Assembly: GCA_943327015.2 (NCBI GenBank)
Contig: CALPVM020000153.1
Span: 1-6,203, forward strand
Length of the DNA stretch: 6,203 nt
From: Akkermansia muciniphila
GTDB lineage: Bacteria; Pseudomonadota; Gammaproteobacteria; Burkholderiales; Burkholderiaceae_C
Direction: 5' to 3'
Shown here: piece after piece, positions 1 to 5,188 of the stretch
How the letters are laid out: each line of letters begins with the position of its first letter
Position numbering within the stretch: the stretch's first letter is position 1
The notes under the pieces: generated by a model
Databases searched by the model: none
What the model saw: only the letters and a program-made list of their open reading frames with translations
Told to the model about the DNA's origin: nothing
Program-made: the position numbers and the translations under genes

Positions 1-42
1 AACAGCCAGTGTGCGTAGGGTGGTGGTAAGTGAGCTGCGCAT
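1..42 (-). CDS. N-terminus of a secreted protein, paralogue of the Sel1-repeat protein at 3962-4738 (partial)
   Basis: Only the first 14 codons are in the window, beginning with an ATG at 42-40 and reading MRSSLTTTLRTLAV. The Sel1-repeat gene at 4738 begins MRSPLPPHHLRTLLLA, so both share MRS, a basic and Thr/Pro-rich stretch, and LRTL at the start of the hydrophobic core. This looks like the n-region of a signal peptide. The match continues at DNA level into the leader and a GATAAT box upstream (see 11-89), which makes a real gene much more likely than chance. There is no Shine-Dalgarno sequence; the leader is C-rich as in the Sel1 gene. The rest of the protein is outside the window, so whether it also carries Sel1 repeats is unknown. 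Confidence 0.55.
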   Translation of the reverse strand, partial: MRSSLTTTLRTLAV

Positions 43-89
43 GTTTGGTGGGGGGTGGTGTTAAAACGTAGGCAGAATTATCAGGCAAA
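11..89 (-). repeat. Diverged duplicate of the Sel1 gene promoter, leader and signal-peptide start (copy 1)
   Basis: This stretch aligns with 4704-4783 in the same orientation. Read on the minus strand, both copies contain TTTGCC, one variable base and GATAAT (here 77-89), a C-rich leader of 32-34 nt, ATGCGCAGC, and then codons for a basic segment ending in CTACGCAC. Spacing is preserved to within about two bases. I judged the match by eye and did not compute an identity. The shared sequence seems to stop at about position 90, where the histidine kinase remnant begins. Confidence 0.6.
77..82 (-). promoter_or_regulatory. Candidate -10 box (GATAAT) of the partial secreted-protein gene
   Basis: GATAAT on the minus strand lies 34 nt before the ATG at 42. 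The same hexamer, preceded by TTTGCC and one base, lies 32 nt before the Sel1 gene start (4771-4776). Conservation between the two copies is the main support. No convincing -35 box is seen, so an activator or an alternative sigma factor is possible. Confidence 0.4.
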
Positions 90-99
90 TTGGGGTGAA

Positions 100-288
100 T
101 TTACCAGCTTGGCACGCGCTGGCGCCCGTCTGGATGAGTCAGTGCCCGGCTCCGGCCTGGGCTTGGCCATTGTGCGGGAACTCATTAGCTTGTATAGCGG
201 ACAAATGGCTTTGGAAAAGTCCCCCTTGGTGGGCTTGCGGGTGGTGGTGCGGTTACCTATCGGATTTTCTGTACGTCTAGCGGCATGA
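100..288 (+). pseudogene. 3' remnant of a sensor histidine kinase (ATP-binding domain end)
   Basis: The frame encodes FTSLARAGARLDESVPGSGLGLAIVR split over 100-177, followed by a segment ending LRVVVRLP. GSGLGLA (148-168) is the G2 box of the HATPase_c domain, and RLDESVPGSGLGLAIVR is typical of PhoQ-like two-component kinases. Everything before this point is missing: sensor, membrane segments, the phospho-accepting His, and the N and G1 boxes. The DNA just upstream instead resembles the leader of a Sel1-type gene. Kinases of this kind usually end soon after LRVVVRLP; here the frame runs nine codons further, antisense to the last codons of the triheme cytochrome gene. I read it as a relic cut at both ends. 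It cannot encode a working kinase. Confidence 0.7.
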
Positions 289-1531
289 CAGCACTAGCAT
301 TGTTACCCCAAGCACTACGAACATACGTCGCAACAGCTGCGATCTCCGAATCGGTGAGGGAATGCCCAAAGGGCGGCATTCCATAGGGACGCGGATTGCC
401 TTGAGTTGTCGGAGTAAAGCCGCCGCTGAGTATGATCTGAACAAGATTAACGCTTGAGTGCATAGTAACGGTTCGATTGCCCGTTAAGCCCGGGTAGTCA
501 CCGCTACCCTCGCCGTTATCGCCATGGCATTGCGCACACTCATTCTTATAAATGCGTTGACCAATGTGCTCGCCATCGGGGTTGGTGAACTTTTTATCAG
601 TATTTACACTTTCCTGTCGCGGTAGCTCTTTCAAAAAATGAGCTATGGCTTTTAAGTCGCTGTGATCAAGGTATTGTGTGCTGCTAAAAACAACTTCTGC
701 CATCGGACCTAAAGTAGAGCCATTAGCAGTTTTACCTGACTTAAGCAATTGCATAATTTCTTCAATCGACCAGTCTTGAAGACCTGCCTCAGCCGCAGAG
801 GTAAGAGAAGGGGCATACCAGTTTTGCATCGGAATCAAGCCACCACTCAAATCGTGCTTCGAATGGGTGGCACCTAAGGTGTTGCGTGGAGCGTGACAGG
901 CTTGGCAATGCCCTAGTCCTGTTACCAAATACGCACCGCGATTCCATTCCTTACTTTGCTCCAGTACCGGCTCGAATTGCGCCGGTGTAAAGAACAGCGC
1001 TCTCCACACCGCCAATGCTGCTTGCGTGTTAAAGGGAAACCGCAAAGCATGATCTCGATTGGCCTGCTGGGCAGGCGGCACACTGAGCAGGTAAGCAAAA
1101 ATTGCGTCTGAGTCTTCTCTGGTGATTCGGGTGTACTCTGTATAAGGAAAGGCGGGATACAGCAGCCTTCCATCTTTTGATCGGCCATGGTGCATGGCGC
1201 GCCAGAAGTCGGTTGCAGTCCAAGTGCCGATCCCTGTCAGGTTGTCTGGGGTGATATTCGAGGTAAACACTAAGCCAAATGGCGTGTCAATGCTTTTGCC
1301 TCCCGCAAACGGTTGTCCTCCTCGCGCGGTGTGGCATGCGGCGCAGTTCCCTACCCGGGCCAAATAGGCACCACGCTGTGCCATCTGCGGAGTTATAACC
1401 CCGGTAGAAGTACGTTCATCGCTGTGGTTTACATCCTGAACGTTCATCTGCGACAGCAGTGCAATGCCCCCCAAAATCAGAGCCAAAATCAAGACCAAGG
1501 TCTTGGCCGATCTCCAGAGATTTTTTTTCAT
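257..1531 (-). CDS. Membrane-anchored triheme cytochrome c (alcohol/aldehyde dehydrogenase cytochrome subunit type)
   Basis: The 424-residue product has three CXXCH haem c sites: CAACH (63-67), CQACH (209-213) and CAQCH (332-336). An N-terminal hydrophobic segment (about residues 11-28) has no clear signal-peptidase site, so it probably anchors the protein with its haems in the periplasm. Length and three-domain layout match the cytochrome subunits that pass electrons from periplasmic alcohol, gluconate or aldehyde dehydrogenases to ubiquinone or an oxidase. Axial Met candidates are clear in domain 2 (GPMAEVV) and domain 3 (YGMPPFGHSL). Domain 1 has YPAFPY where many relatives have YPAMPY. 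I chose the ATG at 1531: it overlaps the upstream stop as ATGA and has GGGAG nine bases before it. A TTG six codons upstream is less likely. No dehydrogenase gene is visible, so the substrate is unknown. Confidence 0.88.
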   Translation of the reverse strand: MKKNLWRSAKTLVLILALILGGIALLSQMNVQDVNHSDERTSTGVITPQMAQRGAYLARVGNCAACHTARGGQPFAGGKSIDTPFGLVFTSNITPDNLTGIGTWTATDFWRAMHHGRSKDGRLLYPAFPYTEYTRITREDSDAIFAYLLSVPPAQQANRDHALRFPFNTQAALAVWRALFFTPAQFEPVLEQSKEWNRGAYLVTGLGHCQACHAPRNTLGATHSKHDLSGGLIPMQNWYAPSLTSAAEAGLQDWSIEEIMQLLKSGKTANGSTLGPMAEVVFSSTQYLDHSDLKAIAHFLKELPRQESVNTDKKFTNPDGEHIGQRIYKNECAQCHGDNGEGSGDYPGLTGNRTVTMHSSVNLVQIILSGGFTPTTQGNPRPYGMPPFGHSLTDSEIAAVATYVRSAWGNNASAVMPLDVQKIR

Positions 1532-2238
1532 CGTAATCCACTCCCGCAATCCATGGCCGGTTTTACAGGCAGACTGTTAGCAGGAGCCATGCCCTGCGTG
1601 ACTGGCTGCGAAGACAGCCAGGTCGCCACGGCCACAACGTCTTGCGGTGACAACCGGCGCGTGATTTCCAACATGCAGTCAGGTTCCGCAGCATGCCGCA
1701 TGCCGTTGCGCCAGGCACCAAGCTGCCCAAGAAGGTAATCGTGGGGTAGCCCCAGCAGTCCTGGCATTGCAGGTGCCACACCCGTCATCGCTGCTCCATG
1801 GCAGCCCGCGCAGGCGGGAACGCCACGGGACGGGTCCCCATGACGCACCAGTTGCTCGCCACGGGCAAGCGTCGCTGGAGCCGCGTTGGTAGTCTGCGCA
1901 GGTGGATAGGGTAGATCAAGAGATGCGAAATGGTTAGCGATCTCGTGCAGGTACTGCTCGGACATGTGGTCGATCAGATAAGCCATGGTTGCGTTCTGGC
2001 GCCGTCCATCTCTAAAATTGATAAGCTGGTTGTACAGATAACCGGCCGGCTTGCCTGCAATACGTGGCAAATAGCCGCTATTGGTAGCCCGCCCCTCCTG
2101 ACCATGGCATGAGGCGCATGCCTGCATTCTTTGCGCCATGGTGTTCTGCGGTGCAGCTGATAAGGCAGTGGCTTGGTACAGGCCAAAGCAAAGCAGCCAG
2201 CTTGCTATACGGAACGATAATGATGTGGATCGGCTCAT
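1528..2238 (-). CDS. c4-like diheme cytochrome c
   Basis: From the ATG at 2238 the product is 236 residues. It starts with an export signal (MSRSTSLSFR, a hydrophobic core, then ATALSAAP, cleavage probably near 28-29). Two cytochrome c domains follow, with haem sites CASCH (41-45) and CAGCH (143-147). Features such as CHGQEGR, PRIAGKPAGYLYNQL and a second CHG, PAMPGL and GQLGAWRNG set are typical of tandem class I c4/c553 cytochromes, which are soluble or loosely bound periplasmic electron carriers. The gene overlaps the triheme cytochrome gene by ATGA, so the two are one operon, and this protein probably exchanges electrons with that one. The frame stays open to an ATG at 2364, but those 42 extra residues resemble no signal sequence. 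The 2238 start lacks an obvious Shine-Dalgarno sequence, so the start rests on the signal peptide. Confidence 0.88.
   Translation of the reverse strand: MSRSTSLSFRIASWLLCFGLYQATALSAAPQNTMAQRMQACASCHGQEGRATNSGYLPRIAGKPAGYLYNQLINFRDGRRQNATMAYLIDHMSEQYLHEIANHFASLDLPYPPAQTTNAAPATLARGEQLVRHGDPSRGVPACAGCHGAAMTGVAPAMPGLLGLPHDYLLGQLGAWRNGMRHAAEPDCMLEITRRLSPQDVVAVATWLSSQPVTQGMAPANSLPVKPAMDCGSGLR
1541..1545 (-). promoter_or_regulatory. Ribosome binding site that fixes the triheme cytochrome start
   Basis: GGGAG on the minus strand lies nine bases before the ATG at 1531, inside the last codons of the diheme gene. It favours this ATG over the in-frame TTG at 1549 and, with the ATGA overlap, suggests translational coupling of the two cytochromes. 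Confidence 0.6.
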
Positions 2239-2447
2239 TTTAGGAAGTTGTTTGCGGTGTAGGCAGGAGTGTAGTGAGTATCCGCTGATATCACCAGAAT
2301 CAGTTGCAAACCAAAATACCATATCAGTTACACCCAAGACCTTAGCGCGACTGAGCCTTGCCATGTTCTGCAGTTCAATTCAACCTAAATCCGGCAGTTA
2401 AATAGGTGGAGTGCCAGTTTTCGCCTGGTTTGGGTTGGTACATCATA

Positions 2448-2476
2448 TTGACCGTTAAACGGATAACAGCTAAAAT
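2448..2476 (+). promoter_or_regulatory. Sigma70-like promoter of higBA, giving a leaderless or near-leaderless mRNA
   Basis: TTGACC (2448-2453) and TAAAAT (2471-2476) are separated by exactly 17 bp, close to the sigma70 consensus. The higB ATG begins at 2482, only five bases after the -10 box. A usual start point 6-8 bases downstream of the -10 would fall on the ATG itself. No Shine-Dalgarno sequence precedes higB, which fits leaderless translation. Confidence 0.65.
2454..2467 (+). promoter_or_regulatory. Candidate HigA operator (GTTA-N6-TAAC)
   Basis: A perfect inverted repeat, GTTA (2454-2457), six bases, TAAC (2464-2467), lies between the -35 and -10 boxes of the higBA promoter. HigA antitoxins are dimeric helix-turn-helix repressors that autoregulate their operon through such sites. 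The half-sites are short, so position carries most of the weight. Confidence 0.5.
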
Positions 2477-2481
2477 TCCTT

Positions 2482-2751
2482 ATGGCTATTCAATCCTTCT
2501 CTTGTGCTGATACCCAAGCCCTATTTACTACAGGCAAAAGCGCAAGATTTGGAAACATCAAGAAGGTTGCCGAAAGAAAATTAGCTCAGCTAGACGCAGC
2601 ACCCTCTTTGTCATTTATGAAGGCACCACCAGGTAATGATTTAAAAGAATATGAAGGCGCTTGGCATGTCCGCATCAATGACCAATGGAGGCTGACGTTT
2701 AAATGGGGCTCCAGCGGACCATTTGACGTTTTAATTGAAGACCCCCACTAA
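2482..2751 (+). CDS. higB: HigB-like toxin (RelE superfamily mRNA interferase)
   Basis: This 89-residue protein matches the HigB family in length and in its conserved second half: KAPPGNDLKEYEG, then VRINDQWRLTFKW, and a C-terminal DVLIEDPH. Family members cleave mRNA on the ribosome. The conserved Arg of NDQWR (residue 70) and the C-terminal His (residue 89) correspond to residues usually needed for activity, so the toxin looks intact. The end is EDPH rather than the more common DYH; this variation occurs in the family. It is the first gene of a two-gene operon, with its stop 20 bases before the antitoxin start. Toxin-first order is the rule for higBA. It has no Shine-Dalgarno sequence and is probably read from a leaderless message. 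Confidence 0.88.
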   Translation: MAIQSFSCADTQALFTTGKSARFGNIKKVAERKLAQLDAAPSLSFMKAPPGNDLKEYEGAWHVRINDQWRLTFKWGSSGPFDVLIEDPH

Positions 2752-2761
2752 CCAGAGTATT

Positions 2762-2765
2762 GGAG
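2762..2765 (+). promoter_or_regulatory. Shine-Dalgarno sequence of higA
   Basis: GGAG lies six bases before the ATG at 2772. It supports that start over the ATG at 2760, four codons upstream, and contrasts with the toxin gene, which has no such site. Confidence 0.6.
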
Positions 2766-2771
2766 TACATC

Positions 2772-3074
2772 ATGTTTAAAAATGGAATGCGGCCTATTCA
2801 TCCTGGTGAAATTTTGCTTGAAGATTACATCAAACCTATGGGCATGAGCGTGCGTGCGTTGTCGATCGCATTGCACGTTCCCTACTCTCGCTTGCGTGAA
2901 ATTGTGGATGAAAAACGTGGCATTACCGCCGACACGGCGCTACGGCTTGAGCGTTATTTTGGAAGCGAAGCCCAAGGATGGCTCAATCTACAAGCGACAT
3001 ACGAGTTGCGTATTGCTGAAAATCAAAGCGCTAAAGTCATCTGCCAGCAAATAGCACCACTTGCGTGGGTCTGA
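2772..3074 (+). CDS. higA: HigA antitoxin, helix-turn-helix repressor
   Basis: From the ATG at 2772 the protein is 100 residues, the usual HigA length. It opens with the family signature RPIHPGEILLEDYIKPMG (7-24). A helix-turn-helix follows (MSVRALSIALHVPYSRLREIV, about 25-45), then KRGITADTALRLERYFG and GWLNLQATYELRIAE, also characteristic. HigA binds and neutralises HigB and represses the operon, probably at the inverted repeat at 2454-2467. The ending IAPLAWV resembles normal HigA ends, so the gene seems complete. Its TGA overlaps the ATG of a DUF3617-like remnant (TGATG at 3072-3076). Confidence 0.9.
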   Translation: MFKNGMRPIHPGEILLEDYIKPMGMSVRALSIALHVPYSRLREIVDEKRGITADTALRLERYFGSEAQGWLNLQATYELRIAENQSAKVICQQIAPLAWV

Positions 3075-3244
3075 TGCAAACTTTTGGTGGAGCTATAAAA
3101 GCAACAGGTAACTCCAGTCCAGTCACCATCTCCGCCCAAGGCAATATCTATACTGGCACTGCCACCATAAATATGGACATCGGCGATGGAGAAACCATGA
3201 AAATGAAGAGTAGCTATTCTGGCAAACGGTTGGGTAATTGCTAA
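3074..3244 (+). pseudogene. C-terminal remnant of a DUF3617-like secreted protein
   Basis: An open frame of 56 codons starts with an ATG that overlaps the higA stop. Its product includes GGAIKATGN, GNIYTGTATINMDIG, ETMKMKSSYSGKRLGNC and then a stop. The YTGT...M..KSSYSGKRLG-C ending is what I recall of the C-terminus of DUF3617 proteins, exported proteins of unknown function common in Proteobacteria. A full-length member would have a signal peptide and roughly 100 more residues, all absent here. The simplest reading is that the 5' part was lost when the higBA cassette arrived. The TGATG overlap could still allow some translation after higA, but the product would stay in the cytoplasm. The family call is from memory of the motif and has moderate support. 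Confidence 0.55.
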
Positions 3245-3262
3245 CAAGAGCTGGCTGCCCTG

Positions 3263-3268
3263 TACAAT
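3263..3268 (+). promoter_or_regulatory. Candidate -10 box of the DUF1566 gene
   Basis: TACAAT lies 30 nt before the ATG at 3299, almost the same spacing as the GATAAT boxes before the two Sel1-type genes (32 and 34 nt). A poor -35 candidate, TTGCTA, lies 19 bp upstream at 3238-3243. The leader that follows is rich in C and A and has no Shine-Dalgarno sequence. Confidence 0.4.
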
Positions 3269-3298
3269 TTACCGCAACATAACGCGCACCCCAAAACC

Positions 3299-3907
3299 AT
3301 GCCAACTACCAATAACGCCCCCCGCCGCCACACCACCCTTGCCAGCCTGTTTGCCGCCTGCCTTTTGCTGGCAGCGCCACACGCTATGGCACAAACCGGC
3401 GATGCCCAATACTTTACCGATGTAGCCCCCGGCGTGGTGAAGGACAGCCGCACCGGGCTGGAGTGGATGCGCTGCAGCTTGGGGCAGCAGTGGTCGGCAA
3501 CTGCCAATACATGCACCGGCAAGGTTAAAGAATATAACTGGCAAGGCGCGCAAGATATAGCCAAAAAACTCAACGCCATGGGTGGGTACGGTGGTAAGGC
3601 AGACTGGCGGGTGCCGACGATTCGGGAATTGCAGAGTATTCGGTATTGCTCTAAGGGTTTTGATAGCAGCACGCGAGATTTGCGGGATGGACAGCCAAAG
3701 GTGCCGAGCTATTGCAATGATGGTAGTGCCAAGCCAACCATAGACATAGCTACATTTTCTGCAATGCCTGTTACATTTTATTGGTCGTCAACACCAAACG
3801 CTGACTATTCTTCCAGCGCTTGGGTCGTCAATTTCAGCTATGGCGTCATCGACAGCAACCTCGACAACTACCGCTACGGCAGTTACGCAGTGCGTTTGGT
3901 GCGTTAG
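3299..3907 (+). CDS. Exported DUF1566 (Lcl C-terminal-like) domain protein
   Basis: The 202-residue product starts with a clear Sec signal peptide: a basic start including RRH, a hydrophobic core LASLFAACLLLAA, and AMA before Gln32 as cleavage site. The mature part is one DUF1566 domain: a first half with VVKDSRTGLEWMRCS (47-60), then DWRVPTIRELQSI (102-114), and a C-terminal FYWSSTP...AWVVNFSYG...YAVRLVR (160-202). These motifs define the family, related in fold to C-type lectin and formylglycine-generating-enzyme-like domains and often present in many copies per genome. Four cysteines (59, 72, 117, 139) remain after cleavage and may form disulfides. Function is unknown; surface binding or adhesion is a guess from the fold. 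There is no Shine-Dalgarno sequence, and the leader is C-rich like those of the two Sel1-type genes. The gene converges on the Sel1-repeat gene. Confidence 0.85.
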   Translation: MPTTNNAPRRHTTLASLFAACLLLAAPHAMAQTGDAQYFTDVAPGVVKDSRTGLEWMRCSLGQQWSATANTCTGKVKEYNWQGAQDIAKKLNAMGGYGGKADWRVPTIRELQSIRYCSKGFDSSTRDLRDGQPKVPSYCNDGSAKPTIDIATFSAMPVTFYWSSTPNADYSSSAWVVNFSYGVIDSNLDNYRYGSYAVRLVR

Positions 3908-3946
3908 TTGTGGTGTAGTTGTGGTGTGTGCCCGTCAGTGTTTGGA

Positions 3947-3967
3947 GCGGCGTAGCCGCATTTATTG
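3947..3967 (+). terminator. Possible weak terminator after the DUF1566 gene
   Basis: GCGGC (3947-3951), a GTA loop and GCCGC (3955-3959) form a perfect 5-bp hairpin followed by ATTTATTG. The stem is short and the T-run broken, so this is only a weak intrinsic terminator. It lies in the 54-bp gap between two convergent stop codons, where a terminator is expected. Confidence 0.4.
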
Positions 3968-4738
3968 TGTACTTAGCCTGCCGTTTACGTTTCTGCAGCC
4001 GTATTCTGGCGTAAATAGTTCAGCCTCTTTAAGCCAGGATTCGCTACCAAAGCCTTGAATTTGCGCAATAAGTGCCACTTTAAACATGGGGCGGCGTATG
4101 TCAACAATTGGGCCGCAGTGGGTGTCGTCACCGATTTGTAGTTTTTTACGCCATTGTGTTAGGCGTTGTTGTTCTCGTTTAATAGCGGCGGCTTCTTCTT
4201 GTGCACGTTTGCGTTCTGCAGCAGCGTAATCATCCGCACGCTTTTTCTCAATGGCGGTAACAGTGGGTGCCAGTCTTTTTTGGGCTGCGCTGGCTTCTGC
4301 ATGCCCTTGATCCGCTGCCTTGCTGTACAAGCGGTATGCCTCTTCTACGTCAGCACTACCGTGCTTGCCCGTTTCAACTAATCTGCCTAAGGCGTATTGG
4401 GCTCGGGCATCGCCTTTGTCAGCTCCCTTACTGTACCATTTGTAAGCTTCCACAATATCGGCGTTGCCAAAATTGCCAGACTCAAACACAGCACCCAAAA
4501 CATACAAAGCACCTATATAGCCATCATCCACAAGGTACGAGACACCCTTAATCGCCTCTCGTACCCCCTGAAACGCCAGCGGTTCAAATTCGCGCAGCGC
4601 AGTTGCTTGATCGCCAGCCACATAAGCCATAGCGCCTTCCTGCAAGCCGGCATTGGCCGTCATCGGCAACAGGTTGCAGCCCAGCAGTGTGGCTAGTAGC
4701 AGGGTGCGTAGGTGGTGTGGTGGCAATGGGCTGCGCAT
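3962..4738 (-). CDS. Exported Sel1-repeat protein with coiled coil and C-terminal domain
   Basis: The 258-residue product begins with a signal peptide: MRSPLPPHHLR, a hydrophobic core, and cleavage probably after TANA (30). LLGC at 18-21 also fits a lipobox, so a lipoprotein is possible. Sel1-type TPR repeats follow, clearest at 96-119 (VEAYKWYSKGADKGDARAQYALG) and 132-155 (EEAYRLYSKAADQGHAEAS). A highly charged helix of about 163-198, rich in Glu, Lys, Arg and Ala, looks like a coiled coil. The last 60 residues hold GDDTHCGPIVDI, WLKEAELF and YGCRNVNG, with Cys208 and Cys248 as a possible disulfide; I have seen similar tails on other betaproteobacterial exported proteins but cannot name the domain. 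Sel1 proteins act as scaffolds in envelope complexes; no partner is identified here. The leader is C-rich and lacks a Shine-Dalgarno sequence. Confidence 0.85.
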   Translation of the reverse strand: MRSPLPPHHLRTLLLATLLGCNLLPMTANAGLQEGAMAYVAGDQATALREFEPLAFQGVREAIKGVSYLVDDGYIGALYVLGAVFESGNFGNADIVEAYKWYSKGADKGDARAQYALGRLVETGKHGSADVEEAYRLYSKAADQGHAEASAAQKRLAPTVTAIEKKRADDYAAAERKRAQEEAAAIKREQQRLTQWRKKLQIGDDTHCGPIVDIRRPMFKVALIAQIQGFGSESWLKEAELFTPEYGCRNVNGRLSTQ

Positions 4739-4783
4739 AATGGGTGGGGTAGGGTGTTTGTATGGGCTTTATTATCTGGCAAA
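4704..4783 (-). repeat. Promoter, leader and signal-peptide start of the Sel1 gene (copy 2 of the duplicate)
   Basis: This is the counterpart of 11-89. It contains TTTGCCAGATAAT on the minus strand (4771-4783), the C-rich leader, ATGCGCAGC, and the codons for the basic start of the signal peptide. Copy 1 at the left edge is diverged but keeps order and spacing. Confidence 0.6.
4771..4776 (-). promoter_or_regulatory. Candidate -10 box (GATAAT) of the Sel1 gene
   Basis: GATAAT lies 32 nt before the ATG at 4738, at a position conserved in the left-edge paralogue. The upstream sequence on the minus strand is AT-rich (4781-4800), which could serve as an UP-like or activator region, but no good -35 box is seen. 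The remaining gap to 4888 holds no gene that I can support. Confidence 0.4.
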
Positions 4784-4888
4784 AAACTAATAAAAATATT
4801 CTGGTTTGTCGGCATCAGCTAGTTCAGGGTCTGATTTCTTGCAGCTATTTTTTTCAACGCCCATAGGAGTACAGACGAATTATTACCA

Positions 4889-5188
4889 CTATGTTTGTAT
4901 TGGGTTGGGCTGAATAGTTAACTTAAAACCCAGAGCTTTAATTACCTTTAACAGCGTGTCAGTGCTGGGTGCGCGCTCACCCGACAGGCTTTTGTAAAGG
5001 CTTTCGCGTGACAAGCCGGTTTCTTTGGCAAGGTTGGTCATGCCTCTGGCACGGGCAATGTCGCCCAGCGCCGCGGCTATGAGTGCGGGGTCGCCGTCCT
5101 CCAAAATAATGCTCATGTATTGCGCTATGTCTTCGTCGTCCTTGAGGTAGTTGGCTGCATCAAACGGACGGGTTTTTATTTTGGGCAT
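4889..5188 (-). CDS. Antitoxin of the HI1420 type (addiction-module antidote, Xre-like HTH)
   Basis: The 99-residue protein has the layout of HI1420-like antidote proteins. A short N-terminus with TRPFDAANYLKDDEDIAQYM leads into LEDGDPALIAAALGDIARARGM, then a helix-turn-helix (TNLAKETGLSRESLYKSLSG, 51-70), and APSTDTLLKVIKALGFKLTI. It should bind and neutralise the toxin encoded just upstream and repress the shared promoter, probably at the palindrome at 5488-5503. Its ATG overlaps the toxin stop (TAATG), and AAGGAG lies five bases before the ATG, so it has a strong ribosome site of its own in addition to coupling. The length is normal and nothing seems broken. Confidence 0.9.
   Translation of the reverse strand: MPKIKTRPFDAANYLKDDEDIAQYMSIILEDGDPALIAAALGDIARARGMTNLAKETGLSRESLYKSLSGERAPSTDTLLKVIKALGFKLTIQPNPIQT

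Noticed and set aside
262..288. The kinase frame ends GFSVRLAA-stop, resembling the DUF1566 ending GFPVRLVR-stop
   Set aside because: These codons are antisense to the natural C-terminus of the triheme cytochrome, so the likeness is probably chance; no other DUF1566 sequence precedes them.
1313..1738. Plus-strand frame of 141 codons within the cytochrome operon
   Set aside because: It lies antisense across two clear cytochrome genes, and its product has no recognisable features.
2239..2364. Longer start for the diheme cytochrome at the ATG at 2364
   Set aside because: It would add 42 residues in front of a good signal peptide, which would block export; the start at 2238 fits the family.
3244..3298. 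Integron attC site or cassette boundary, since toxin-antitoxin pairs and short orphan genes are typical of cassette arrays
   Set aside because: I found no matched RYYYAAC/GTTRRRY pair, no repeated site between genes and no integrase; the genes are on both strands with their own promoters.
3023..3672. Minus-strand frames opposite the DUF3617 remnant and the DUF1566 gene
   Set aside because: No family motifs are seen, and they are antisense to recognisable coding sequence.
4166..4696. Several plus-strand frames inside the Sel1 gene
   Set aside because: They are antisense to a well-supported coding sequence, with Cys/Leu-rich low-quality translations.
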